A stretch of 64,000 bases of DNA from Stereocaulon alpinum (Eukaryota > Ascomycota > Lecanoromycetes > Lecanorales > Stereocaulaceae). The DNA lies in assembly GCA_018257865.1 (NCBI GenBank), contig JAEUBA010000011.1, forward strand, positions 456,911 to 520,910. Direction: 5' to 3'. Below, one piece after another: positions 31,109 through 42,564 of this stretch; position 1 is the stretch's first letter; each line of letters starts with the position of its first letter. The translations under genes were made by a program, and so were the position numbers. The notes beneath the pieces are model-generated. The model ran no database searches. It saw nothing but the letters and a program-made list of their open reading frames with translations, and was not told the DNA's origin.

Positions 31109-34100
31109 TCATATGGTTACCGCCAGCGCGCCGACGGCTACGCACAGCATCACCGTCCCGCTTAAGAGCCAGATCTCCATGTTAGAACTTCCACCACTAG
31201 CCCCATTGGCACTTCCAAGGAAAGGCGCTATGCTCGTAGAGCTCGGCCCAAAGCCCGCAGAGCCCGTACTCGTAGCTGCCGGTGCATCGAACGCACTCAT
31301 GATGATTCCGCCCAATCCTGTTGTTGGAGCTGTAGCTAAAGGTAGAATCGAAGAACCAATCTGCAACCCCGAAGGCCCCAATGAGACCACGGTTCCAGCA
31401 ATTGTGACAGCCGGTCCTCTAGGTGAGATGGTCACGCCACCAACGACGAAGCCTGTTGGAGCAACTGTGAATGTCTGTCCAGCAACGGTGAAGACGGATT
31501 GTATCGTCGATGACGCGAAGAGAACGGTGGAGCCATCAATCACTGCACCCTTGGCGTTCGACATTACGGAGACCGCTTCGCCGGATATAGTAACTGGGCC
31601 ACCACCTGCACTGAGAACGGCGCCATTGGGAAGGGTGATGGCGTTTCTCTGGGCGCCACCGTCAGCGGGAGACGAGAGCACGGCGCCTGGTGTCGGTGCG
31701 AGAGCGTAGGTGCTGGCTCCCATTACGACGACGTTGGGGCCTACGGATATGACTTGGCCTGCTATCGTTGCTTGAGTTCCTGGGGCGAGGGTTGTGGTGC
31801 CTATAATTAGGCCGCCATTGGAAGCGCGTTGCATCGTTTGGCCATTGATGCGTACTGGAGATGATGTGGGAGCAGCTGTTGGCAAAGCATTCGTGGTGCC
31901 GTCGACTACAACATTGGCGACGCCTACGGAGATGGCTTTGCCAGCTATTGTGGTTTGAGCACCCACAGCGAGAGTTGAGCCTCCAATCACAACGGCGCCA
32001 TTGGAGGCTCTCTGCATCACTGACCCACCTACGAGAATCTGTGGAGACGCAACCGGACCAGCAGTGGGTAGAATCTGGATATTTCCATCGACCACCACGT
32101 TACCAGAACCCACAGATATTGCGTGCCCTCCGATCGTTGTTTGAGCGCCAGGAGGGAGAGTCTGGCCAACCACGACTACGCCTCCATTAGCGACTTGATG
32201 CATTGCCAATCCGGCAATAGTGATAGGGTTAGCGGTTGGGGGAGTTGCTGCTGCGAAGGCGTACGTATTGCTGCCAACCACAACGTTGGAGGGGCCAACG
32301 GAGACCTGGTGGTTGTTGATGGTTGCTACTTGACCTGGCAAGATAGTGCTGCTTCCGACCACTAGACCGCCTTTAGGTCCTTTCATGAGCGCTGGTTGTA
32401 CCGTAGCCCCTGCAGGCACACCTTGGTCGGCTGGTGCAGGAGAGGCGACGCCGGCGAATGGGACTGAATTGCCAGGCTGGGCACCTTGGGCTGCATTGTT
32501 TGCTGGAGGTGCACTGTTGGCTGGAGGTAGATTGTTGGCTAGAGGTACATTGTTATTCCCGGGAGTAGTGTTCCCTTGGGGAGTGTTCTTCCCAGAGCTA
32601 CTGGTTCCCGTATTCCCACTTCCTGAAGGTGCGTTTCCTGGATTGGCATTTTCTGGATTATGAATTTGCTGTTCGTTGTTACTAGGACGTGGATCGTTGA
32701 ATATTGCAGAAGAGATAGGCGCGAGCTGCACATCTGGAGATTGAGTGTTGGGGTTTGGAGCTACTCCGGGCTGTGTCTCAGGATTTGTATTCGTCCCAAA
32801 GACAGGTGCAGCAGATCCTCCCTGACCAGTAATGGGGTTCACTGCTGGTTGAGCAATTGCAGGACTTGGGGATGGCGACAAGGCTTGATGCAGCACTGAG
32901 AGCTGTGCTGGGGTCATATTATTAGGGTTTGCGTTTTGCGGGCCTTGCCCGAACTGGAAGCTCGTGGGGTCATTTCCCGCATTATCTTTTGAAGGTGGTG
33001 GGTTAGGAGCTTGGCCGTTCTCCGGCGCAGCACTTGGGACTGCTGGATTGTGGACTTGGCTGTTCTCTGACGGCGGAACTAGCGCAGGACCGTTGCCAGG
33101 AACGCTGTGGAAGCCAGGAACAGTTGGATCCATACCGCTGCCGGCGTGGCCAGGGTTATGCGATGGGGAATTACCAACATGACCGTTTCCAGGACCAACA
33201 GTCCCAGGCTTGGTAGGATTGTCTCCTCCAGGCGCATTCACACCCGTCGGAGCAGGAAAGGGTGCAGGTACCGGCTGCCCTGGGATAGCTGTCTGAACTG
33301 GATCACCAGCTGTTAGAGTCGCACGCTCTGGCTGTGAGGGATCACTGTTTGGTTGCCCAGCTATAATGGGAACCATGGAAACAGCTGCTGTAAGCTTCCG
33401 AGGTGGGTCCATTGCCCCTAGTATGCCAGCTGAACAAGTCGACCATAGGGGATCCGCATTGGAGATATCCTGAGGAAGGGAAATGAATGGATTTTGCATA
33501 TAGTCGCCCCATCGTGCATTCTGGCTCGGATCTGTAAAGCATTTTGCAATTCGAGCTGAGGATTTTGCTGCTGGGATAGGCCCATAGAGATCGGCGTAGT
33601 CGATGGGTGCCCACTTGACCGGAGACCCATTACCACTGCCAAGGCTGTTTATGCAAGCTACGGAGGAAAGGTCGGCAGAGTTATACGCCATAGTGGTGGT
33701 GTGCACGGCTCCGACTTGATGATAAGTCTCGGTCATGGCAACACATGATGCCGACGCGACGGCTCCACTATAGATTACATAGACTGACGGTGATGTGCTT
33801 GACATTGTCTTAGTTGAAGGACATAACGGATGCTTGGGATACTTACAAGGTAAATCCATCCTCTACCATGGTTGACGCCGTTGACAATGTGAAGTTGGAG
33901 GCTTTAGTGGTAACATTAGAGGCCACAGTCTCCGGCGGCCCCCAGTAGACAATACGTACTGTGGGAACAGCTATGGCGCAGTAGCCGCAACACCTGTCCG
34001 GAGCAGTCCATGAAGTTGCCAGCTGTGTTTCTGTTGTGAGGGAACAGCCCGCGCTATAATAATAGCCATAGGCATGCTCTCCAGACGTATGGCATACTGT

Positions 34101-34835
34101 GGTTGTTATCTCACCAGTAGACTGAGTAGCATACCAAGAATAGACCTCGCTCTGGCATGAACATGAGGCCGCATCGTGCCAAGGGTCTGTTGATACCGTC
34201 GTGCATCCGAACGCTATGTATGGTGCGCCTATGCTGGCGTTCGATGAATGGGGGAGTCCGGATCCTGTGCCCAGGTTGGAGCCATAAGGTAGTTTATAAG
34301 AATTGGAGGGGCTCGCTGTGATAGGGAACGGCGTCGTAAGTGATAGTGAAGCACTTGCGGTACCTGGAGTAGATACCGTGGCGGAAGAGGATGTCGATTG
34401 AGGGCCTGACGAGGCGAAAGCAACCCCAGACGAGGTGCTGAACGTTGAGGACAATGATGAATTAACATTAACATATGGAAAAGGGGCGCTGAGAGATGAA
34501 GGCGACGATAGTGATAATGATAATGACGGTACTGTAGAAAAGGATACTAGATTAGTAAATGTAGTGATAGCGCGTAGACCAAAGTCCCGCAAAACCAACG
34601 CGCAAGTGTAAGGTAGACATGTTCATGCTGTACAATTTAGGCAGCGGAATCCCGACGCCGCAGGGCGCGAGTCTCTGCCACGTTCCATACGAGATGCAAG
34701 CCATCATTCGTCGGATTGCGGTTGAGATAGAAAAAGTTGGGGAAATTCCTCGGCGGCAAAGGACAGGAACTTACCGGCTAGAACATTAATCGTAAATGCG
34801 ACAATAATATAAATAATAAATAGAAGAGAAGACAT
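31109..34835 (-). CDS. GPI-anchor-type surface protein with tandem repeats
   Basis: I propose exons 34835-34775, 34546-33847 and 33797-31109, 1149 residues. The second intron (GTAAGT...TCAAG, 49 nt) is clear and joins VEDGFT to TSPSVYVIYSG. The first (228 nt, GTAAGT...CTAATCTAG) is less certain but keeps the frame and supplies a signal peptide (MSSLLFIIYIIVAFTINVLA). Order of parts: signal peptide; Ser/Thr-rich stretch; a conserved-looking Cys-rich domain (CSCQSEVYSWYATQ, DRCCGYCAIAV); a Pro/Asn/Gly linker with NNLPPANSAPPANN; about four to five repeats of some 60 residues built on GTQATIAGQVISVGPNVVV and MQRASNGG; and a hydrophobic C-terminus (WLLSGTVMLCVAVGALAVTI) preceded by small residues, typical of GPI attachment. 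An adhesin or wall protein is likely. Confidence 0.75.
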
Positions 34836-35590
34836 TGTGCCAGTACAATAGGCAGTCACTGAAGGACAGTAAAGGAAAGACTCTGCAACACAAAACAGCG
34901 TGCACGGCAGCACGCAAAGGAGATGTTGGACCCATTATAACGGATGGCAATATCTGACGGGAATCTTCAGCCTTCAGGTAAGATGAAGATGATGTTTCAG
35001 GCCTCCTGCCCTACTGCAGGAACAAGGAAACTATGCAAACAAAGAGAGATGCTGATTGGACAATGTTGGTCGAAGATGAAAGAGAGTTTCGCTGAGCCTC
35101 ACATGGCGCGTAGAGGTTTAGTGTGCGGCTGACATTGCCAAGATGTGATCAGCACTAAAGATCTTGCACCAAATATTACCAAGATTGGGGGCCCATTCAG
35201 AATGAAGAAACAGAGTGGGAGAAGAATAGAGTAGCATGCAAGAATAATGGACACCTCGGGTAGATGCCCTGCTAATCTCCATAGAGCTGTTGAACCGCTT
35301 CAAAATAACGGAGCTAGACTTGAAACGTTGAGTAGCATCGTTGGCTCAAAGCTGCCAAGAGATATCCGCCTGAGGTGTCTATACCCTATAATACAGCATT
35401 GAATGGATCGGACCTATGGCGCCCTCTATTGGTAATTGAGATACTACTTGATCGGATAAAAGTCTCAATGATACATTCCGGAGATTGCCCTTAGATCTTC
35501 GCTTGTACAAGATGCAATCTCCCAAATGATATGCGCTAGCAAGGATGATACAGGGGACTCCCGAGCCGTCTTAGAAAGGAGTACGGAGGT
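34836..35590. other. Intergenic, no gene seen
   Basis: Upstream flank of the surface-protein gene. Nothing recognised. Confidence 0.3.
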
Positions 35591-35919
35591 TGACACCGAA
35601 AGTCCTGGAACGGCGTTAAAGATCTTAGTATGCCAAGTCCAGAGCCCTAGCCCTAGCTTCTAAGGACAGCCCGGGAGTGGTTGCCCTAGGCGACTGCCGG
35701 TAGGAGATGCGGATAGCGGGCACGGTCGCGCAGTACTACCCACAGATTACGTATTATAGGCCACCCTGCGCCTAGAGCGTGACCCAACCAGCTCCTTCTC
35801 CTCGCCCTATCAACGTATATCTACGGGGCATGGTCTAGGGGGACCATCAAAAATTAGGGCTGCGGCTTTGGGCTTGGTATACCAAGAACATTAGCGCCGT
35901 TCCAGGACTTTTGGTGTCA
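35591..35919. mobile_element. MITE-like element with about 68-bp inverted repeats
   Basis: The left end TTGACACCGAAAGTCCTGGA and the reverse complement of the right end CTGACACCAAAAGTCCTGGA match over about 68 bp (35591-35660 against 35852-35919), with mainly transition differences. The 329-bp element has no coding capacity. No convincing target-site duplication was found at the tips, so superfamily is open. A non-autonomous DNA transposon is the simplest reading. Confidence 0.75.
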
Positions 35920-36061
35920 GAAGGCTATACTGTGAACGCCTAGCCTCCACTATAGTTTTCAATTATTGCCGTGCATGTAATTATCACCATGTCTACATAT
36001 CATAGCCTCTTCATCTGACTTAGTGTAAATAATCCACACTCTATTGTCACGCTTTTGCATC

Positions 36062-36912
36062 TCATAACAAGCTCGCCAACAGCGTCGCTGACGCAATCAT
36101 GAGCAGTCCCACAAACGAGCTCAGCCCGCTATATGAAGCGACAGTCTCGGCTGCAGAAGCCTTGGTAGTGCTGGATGTGGTGCTAGTAGGACTGCCGGTA
36201 GTAGGGGCTTGGCTTGAGGTAGCAGATGCGGTAGTGGGGATAGAGGAGAGCTTCGCGTCAGTCTGGACAGTGAACTCGTAGTCAGCATTGCGTTATCGGG
36301 AGGGTAGAAGACAATGTTTGGGATACATATGGGCGGCAACGGAGTGTGGGGAGACTCACCGTGTATACTGCTGAAAGACCAGTTGCGTTCGAGCAGGCGT
36401 CAGGTGGATTGGCTGTGCCGGCGACGAAGTTGACGGTTGAGCACTATGATCGGTCGATATGAGTTTTTGAGTTTGGGGAGGAGGCGAGACAGCAACGAGC
36501 TCACTTGATACAGCAAACCATCCACCGCATCTTGCACCACCTGGATAACGCCCTTGGAGCCAGCCCAATTTGAAGGCACCGTTACAGCCCGCTCACAGTA
36601 AGCTCCGAGGCCTGTCTGTGAAACGGCTGGTAGCAGAGTCGTCCAATTTCCTGTTCCGCTCTGATCAAGCGTCGCGCGGAACAGCCAGGTCGCCATAGGA
36701 TGAGTGGAGGTCAGGGCAATGGCGTCGCCGTCCACGTGGAAGTTGGTCACGTTGTCCTTCAAGAAATCAATGGTGAAGCTTCCGCAGGGAGCTTGACCCT
36801 CCAGATCATCATCGAAGCCGATTGTGGGTGGATAGTTGAGGAGGAAATGGCTTGTAGACTGAGCAACGAGCAGGGCTAGCAGGCAAATTGCCATGATGGA
36901 AAGGCGGCCCAT
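36062..36912 (-). CDS. BIM1/X325-like copper-binding GPI protein
   Basis: Exons 36912-36505, 36443-36360 and 36274-36062 give 234 residues. Introns (GTGAGC...CATAG, 61 nt; GTGAGT...TACGAG, 85 nt) are in phase. A signal peptide of about 21 residues ends ...QSTS, leaving His22 as the mature N-terminus (HFLLNYPPTIGFDDDLEGQA), the hallmark of the X325/BIM1-like family that folds like LPMOs and binds copper through a histidine brace. The order APCGSF, CERAVTVP and LLYQ-CSTVNF, DACSNA gives the Cys pairs of that family. A Ser/Thr linker and hydrophobic tail (FVGLLMIASATLLASLL) imply a GPI anchor. Such proteins in Cryptococcus help copper uptake with Ctr transporters. Here it is divergent from a Ctr gene. 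Confidence 0.88.
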
Positions 36913-37734
36913 TGCGAGGTATTCGAACAGTGATTGTTAAAGAATGTTGAAGATGTAGAGTTTGGCAGCTTAGTGAAAGCTGAAGGAGGTTGTGGTAAGG
37001 GGTGGTGAGGTGTGTTGAAGAAGCATTACAGTATGATGATGCAAAGGGACAATGATAGACAGGCCAGGTATTCAAGCGGCCACGGCATTCACTCGGTGGT
37101 CCCATGTAAGATCCATCCATAGCTAGTAAAAGCCCAACATGATGCCCTGCATCCTTTGTTAGCCACTGACATCGATTGAGCACGTTTGAGCAAGTTTGGT
37201 ATTGGTAGCGTGTAATCGTAATTTACCGTTTCGCTGTACTATAACCGATCTCCGAGCTTCTTCCCTGTTGTCCTGTTGATTTGATTAGGAAATTCGCTGA
37301 TCATTGTTGCAAATCCTCTCAATATAACGCCTTCACCAGTCCAACCTAATTCTTGTTCTTGTCTTTTGCTCCTTTCCTGGTGCGTGATAGGGATATCTCC
37401 TATTCCTCGCAGCATCGTGCTACGTTGGAAGACCCTGCTCGTCCCAGACTATTCATAAAACATTGCAGAGTCAACCGTAGCTCGCCTTCGCCGAAGGTTT
37501 ACCTAGTAATCATCAGTCTGATACACTGACGCCTACTCTTACACCCAAATTCCTCTTTACTTGCCGCCTACTCAGAGCCATCAGATCACTGTGGACACAG
37601 CAGTTTGTTGTTCACATATTTGGAAGTAATTTGCCCTTGCTTACTTGACAAACATCACTTTGCGCCACGTATCCTCTCCACCTACGGTCCATCCCCAGCA
37701 GCTTCTCTCGCGAGAGCGTGCGCATAACTCGACC
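36913..37734. promoter_or_regulatory. Shared divergent promoter of BIM1-like and Ctr genes
   Basis: An 822-bp region between two outward-facing copper genes. It carries TTTGCTC at 37365-37371 (core of the yeast Mac1 copper-response element) and TGAGCAAG at 37187-37194, a one-mismatch reverse form, next to TGAGCAC. Whether a Mac1-like factor acts here is inference. Confidence 0.4.
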
Positions 37735-38460
37735 ATGGCTCCGATGGATATGACCACGGCCGCCGTGACTACTGTGTTATCATCAAGCACGACAGCGGCC
37801 ACCACAGCAAGCGCAGCTTCGGCTGGGTCGGAGATTGGTACGGCAGCTATGGACATGGGAGGCTCGACCAGCTGCAAGTCTTCGGTGTGCCTTTTCCTCG
37901 GGTCAAGAGAATATCTGTGACTTAGCCCTAACGTTCCTATACAGATGTTTTGGAATTGGTATACCCTGGGTGCGTGTTTCATATCGCAGACTTGGCATAT
38001 CACATCTCCAGGCATGTTCGTCGGTTCTTGTATCGGCGTCATCGTCCTAGTGCTCTTTCTCGAGTTCTTACGTCGCCTACAGCGCGAATACGACCGGCAT
38101 ATCCTCCTCCACTACCAAGAACAGGCTCGAATTGAATCTAAGATGATCAGTCACTACAATAGTGCTGCCTCGAAGATGGATAGCAATGGCGATATCGGCT
38201 ACGAAGATCCTCCTCATTCCGCAGTCCCCCTTCTCGGAGACTGCGAGAGAAGTCTACCGCCGAAGAGGCCCGCTCAACTCCCGTCCGCGTTTCAGCAAGC
38301 CATCCGCGCGAGCATCTATACGATACAGTTCGCGGTTGCATACATGGTAATGCTTTTGGCCATGTATTACAATGGGTACATTCTCGGTTGCATTGTAATC
38401 GCCGCCTGGCTGGGCTACTTCATCTTCTCTCGGGATACATTTGATTCCGTAAGACGGTAG
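37735..38460 (+). CDS. Ctr-family copper transporter
   Basis: Exons 37735-37884 and 37945-38460 give 221 residues; the 60-nt intron (GTGTGC...TACAG, branch CCTAACG) joins SCKSS to MFWNWYTLGACFIS. Start context gaccATGGC. The N-terminus has Met motifs (MAPMDM, MDMGG) for Cu(I). The first membrane helix is GMFVGSCIGVIVLVLFLEFL; after a hydrophilic loop the second helix has MxxxM (residues about 186-190, MLLAM), the selectivity filter, and the third has GxxxG (about 194-198, GYILG). All pore hallmarks are intact. It should import Cu(I) at the plasma membrane (or export it from the vacuole) as a trimer. It is divergent from the BIM1-like gene and convergent with a truncated Ctr gene. Confidence 0.9.
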
Positions 38461-38632
38461 GTCTTCTCCTACACATTCTAGGGACCTTGACTGATTGTAT
38501 AGTAGCGCGTCGTCTGATAATGCGGCGTGTTGTGCATGATGTAAAAGGACATCTCGCCCTGACGATTCAGTTCTCACGATTCACGCGAGAATTACTCGTA
38601 CTTTCAAAGAGTGAGTCCCTTGCCTAGTAGGG

Positions 38633-39224
38633 TTAGCTTGTGTAGACAATCACAACATCCAATCCAGTCCTCGGCGCATCTTGTGTAATCCTCCACGGTC
38701 TCACGCTCCTCAATTCCCTCCCCGTAGAGCCACTCCTATTTCCTTCATTACTCTTCCCACTCAACATGCTACTGCTGCCGTTCGCAAATTTCCCCTCAGA
38801 TATTCCATCGTCCTCCTCATCATTCTTGCCCACAATGACATACCTCCGGTCCTCCTCCAACAGATCCCATTTGCGCTCTTGGACGGCTCGCAGGGCGAAC
38901 AGGGCTCTAAAAGTGGTGGCGAGGACGATGAGGAAGATGCAGGTGCCGGCATCCTCTTTGTAGATTCTGGGATTAGTTTGTTTTGCTCTCTCTGGCTCAG
39001 GTTCTGATAAATACGACACTTGCGGTGGATACCAGGTGAGCCATTGCTGGTGGATATCTCATGCCGCGCATATTGAGTTAAAGTATAGGAAGAAGTCCGA
39101 AGAGAAAGTGCGTACGTCCTATATTTTTGGGTGTCCAGGAAACTGAATAAAGGGGGGTAGTCCTAGAGGTATAGAAGGTAATTTGCATCGTGGACATAGA
39201 GTTCACTGTTGGACTCGTAGACAT
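38633..39224 (-). pseudogene. Truncated Ctr-family copper transporter gene
   Basis: Exons 39224-39116 and 38955-38633 (160-nt intron, GTACGC...CAAAG) give 143 residues. The N-terminus MQITFYTSRTTPLYSVSWTP and helix GTCIFLIVLATTFRALFALR are typical Ctr sequence, followed by KWDLLEEDRRYVIV and PWRITQDAPRTGLDVVIV, which normally leads straight into the second helix with MxxxM. Here the frame runs into VYTS and a stop, and no frame between 38460 and 38632 encodes helices 2 and 3. Without the MxxxM and GxxxG pore it cannot transport copper by itself. It is a pseudogene or a short Ctr-derived protein. It converges on the intact Ctr gene 172 bp away. Confidence 0.75.
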
Positions 39225-40128
39225 TGGTATGGGTGCCGGTGATAGAGATTAGCTGTCCTTTGTGTTTGTTCCAGAGACTGAGGTGCACTTGAAAATGTGA
39301 GAATTGATTGGAGCGTGGTTTATCCGAAGAGCTTTCTATTGCTGACCTCAGAAGAGAAAGAGGGCGAAATAGTCCAGAGACCAGTGTTACCAGACATCGT
39401 TCTCGGATGTTCTAAAAACTCGTAATTCAGCATCAGGTTCGCGCCCATAGATGTTAAAGTTGACATGCCGGCAATTGATCATCAATGCGGTACGGTCGCT
39501 TGGCCTAGACTTCTAGAGACGCCGAGGACACGGAAAACTTCCCCAAATAGCGTCAAGGTGAGAGAGGTTTTGAGAAGGTTCTCGGAACGAGGGGGTGGCA
39601 AGAGCTAGCTATCAAGGCTCACTTGACTGGACGCACCGGCTCGCTACCTGGGTGGGCTCTTGGGTGCGTTCCGAAGGTCTGTCATCCAGCTGCTTGTTCC
39701 TGATAGCCCGTGAATTTAATTGGGCGCCACGCTGGACGGAAAGCGGAGTCTTTGCGTGGAATTGAGCAGGTTTCTCAGCACTAGGAAAAATACGCCAAAA
39801 ATTACTTATAAAAAACAATACTAAGATCCACATTTGCCTTACCACCCCACGATTCCACCTCTAAACTTCCAGAGTACATACATGACACTTTGCTAATAAT
39901 AGTTCAACTGCAATTGCCGGATCTAGTCCAGAGTAGGATCCGGTGGCCCACTCGTTGACACCATACTCGTCGCTTGATCTAAACGTCACCAAAGTGCTTT
40001 ACTACTCAGTGAAGATGTTGTTCCTAATATTGTCGCTTCGATTCGCGATGAATATCTCCTACCCTCCTGCCTATATCACCGTTTAGTGAATACCGGAAAG
40101 CGTCCTTGAAGTCCGAGAAAGACGCACT
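39225..40128. promoter_or_regulatory. Divergent region between truncated Ctr and reductase
   Basis: A 904-bp region that should hold the promoters of both genes. No perfect TTTGCTCA site was seen. No gene recognised. Confidence 0.35.
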
Positions 40129-42144
40129 ATGGACCCCTCCTCAATGTCCAGTATGGCAGGCATGTCTAGCATGTCTGGCATGGGTGCGGATATGGGCTCG
40201 GCCGGAATGTTTCGTCCCTATAACCAGATGCTTGCTCGGACGTACTGGTACCTTGCCGCAGCAATCTTTGCGCTCGTATGCCTTATGAATGGCACGAGAG
40301 CGTTCGAAGCTTGGTCACGGTCAGTATTCTTCCAGGTCTGATCTCAGTGCAAGACAGCGCAACAGTGGCGCTGACTCTGTTGAAGTAAACGGACCAGTCG
40401 CACGCTTTCCATCCCTCACCCTACGCGACCCCAGAATTTGGTCTCGCAATCATATGCAACGACAGTGGCGATATGCAGAGAAATAAGCTATCCTCAAGTG
40501 ATTCACTTCTCCCGGCCATGCTGGACCTGGCTGAGTCCTCCGCCTCTAGGGCGGTCATTGGTCGTACTCACATACTGGGTCATCATGACTCTATTTCTGA
40601 CATGTGGATCGATCATCCATGATGCATACTACTGGGAGCGTATCGGGTTTCGGGCGGCATGGGTGTCTGTCACACAGGTTCCTTTGATCTTTCTTCTAGC
40701 CGGGAAAGTCAACATTGCAAGTTTTCTTCTCGGATCATCCTCATACATGGACGTGAACTGGCTTCATAGATGGGTATCCAGGACCCTCTTTGTGACAGTC
40801 ACCATACACGGCTCCTTTTTCATACGAGAATGGGTTCGTGCAGATTTTTTTAGCCTCGAGCTGAAGATGATGCCCATGGTCAAATACGGCCTTGGCCTTT
40901 GGGGGGTATTAGCGTGGACTACCGTCAGCTCCCTCGTCCCTCTTCGGCGTCTATGCTTTGAGTTTTTCGTACTACAACACGTCGTCTCAGCCGCAGTCTT
41001 CCTGTGGCTGTTACATGTCCATGTGCCGGCTTATGCAGCTTACAACGTCTGGATGGCAGTGGCTTTCGTACTCCTGGGTCAAGTGTTCCGATTTTGTGTC
41101 TTCCTCTACCGAAACGTTGGCGTTTGCAGCAAAAACTCCGCCAAAAAAATAGGATACTTGGCGAAACTGGATGCACTTGGTGGAGACATCACCTTAGTGA
41201 CTATTCATGACGTTGACTTTTCCTGGAAGGCTGGCCAGCACGTCCTTGTGTCGTGTCCAACCTTGGGACCTCTGGAGTCACACCCTTTCACAATCTCAAA
41301 TCTCCCAGGAACAGACCGCGACAACGCCCCCAAGAGAGTAGAACTGATTATACGTGCTCGTTCCGGCTTCACACGGAGAATCTATCAACGCGCTCTCTCG
41401 TCCCAGGGTACCTCAGCTACGGCGACAGTCTTCATTACGGGTCCGTTCGGCAACCTTCCCATATGGAATACTTATGAGACTCTCGTTCTGATCTCCGCCT
41501 CCACCGGTGCCTCTTTTACCCTACCGATTCTTGAAAGTGTTCTCAGCGACCCTTGCTGCGTGAGTAGGATCGATTGCCTGCTATTGGTCAGGCATGAGTC
41601 GCACATCGAAGGCTACCTCCCACGTCTATTGGCTATCGCTTCTAGATCCACAATCTCGATAGTCTCCTTGCAGATTAAGATTGCCGTCACAGGCAAGGGC
41701 ACAGATCTCGTTTGTGGAGATGACGCTGCAATGGAAGTTGGAAGTTTGTCGAATTCTAGCTCTTCAGAAACACCTTCCAAGACATTGCTCCCTCAAGCAA
41801 GACCGAAAGAAACTCTTCCTTCTAACGTCCGTACGGTGGCTGTTGAACCCAAGCAGGAAGGTTTGGTGGAATCAGAGGAGCAAAACATTGGTGTTGGCAT
41901 AGAGGGAAAATCTAACGAGAAAGGTGGATCATTACAGTACATCTTCGGGAGACCAAGACTCGCCGCTACTATACGGGAACCCGTCGAGGCCTCGGCAGGG
42001 GAGACCTCCGTTATAGTCTGCGGTGGCAAAAGCTTGACCTCAACCGTGCGAGACTGTGTAGCCAGCCTTTCAGATGAACGCGCAGTTCACAAAGGCACCG
42101 GTGCGCAGGGGATTCACCTTCATGTCGAGGAGTTCGGATTGTAA
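40129..42144 (+). CDS. Ferric/cupric reductase (FRE family)
   Basis: Exons 40129-40319 and 40386-42144 give 649 residues. The 66-nt intron (GTCAGT...TTGAAG) joins AFEAWSR to KRTSRTLSIPHPTRPQN, matching the family. Membrane helices start at YWYLAAAIFALVCLM. The haem histidines lie in WLHRWVSRTLFVTVTIHGSF and FVLQHVVSAAVFLWLLHVHV. Then come the FAD site HPFTISN, the NAD(P)H site ITGPFGN, and a C-terminal VCGGKSLTSTVRDCVA. It would move electrons from NADPH across the membrane to reduce Fe(III) or Cu(II). The N-terminus is unusually Met-rich (SSMAGMSSMSGMGADMGSAG), like the Mets motifs of Ctr proteins. With the BIM1-like and Ctr genes next door, a role in copper reduction is likely, though iron cannot be excluded. 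Confidence 0.9.
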
Positions 42145-42564
42145 CCAATGTACCCGTCAAGAGTGCGGAGTGAGCGTGAAGATTTCATGCGATCCGAGTA
42201 TCCCCTAGCCAATAGAAAAGTTGTAGTTGGGAAGAAAAGTAGATCCAGATCTTCCTTTGCCAAAAAATCACGCCAGACAAGCCCCAGTCACCGCGAGCAC
42301 GTTCAAAGCGAAGGCGAAATATTGATTTGCTCGAGATATACAGATGCCAACATCCAAAACATGTCGGTTTCAAGTTTACTTTCATGAGAATAGAACAGAA
42401 GGAATACACTCGAGACCCAGCTTCCGTTGAACAATTCATTCGAACTCGAATGCGATGTAGGGAGTAAGGGTTGGTGGCCTGGATTAATTACTCACCATCG
42501 GTTTCTTCGTTGATGAGTTGCAGTCTAGACTAGCATTTTCATCACCCATCGCTATCATCCAGAG
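42145..42564. other. Intergenic, no gene seen
   Basis: Nothing recognised. Confidence 0.3.

Noticed and set aside
31113..31709. Plus-strand frame of nearly 200 codons
   Set aside because: Antisense shadow of the repeat-rich surface-protein gene, whose domains, introns and signal peptide are on the minus strand.
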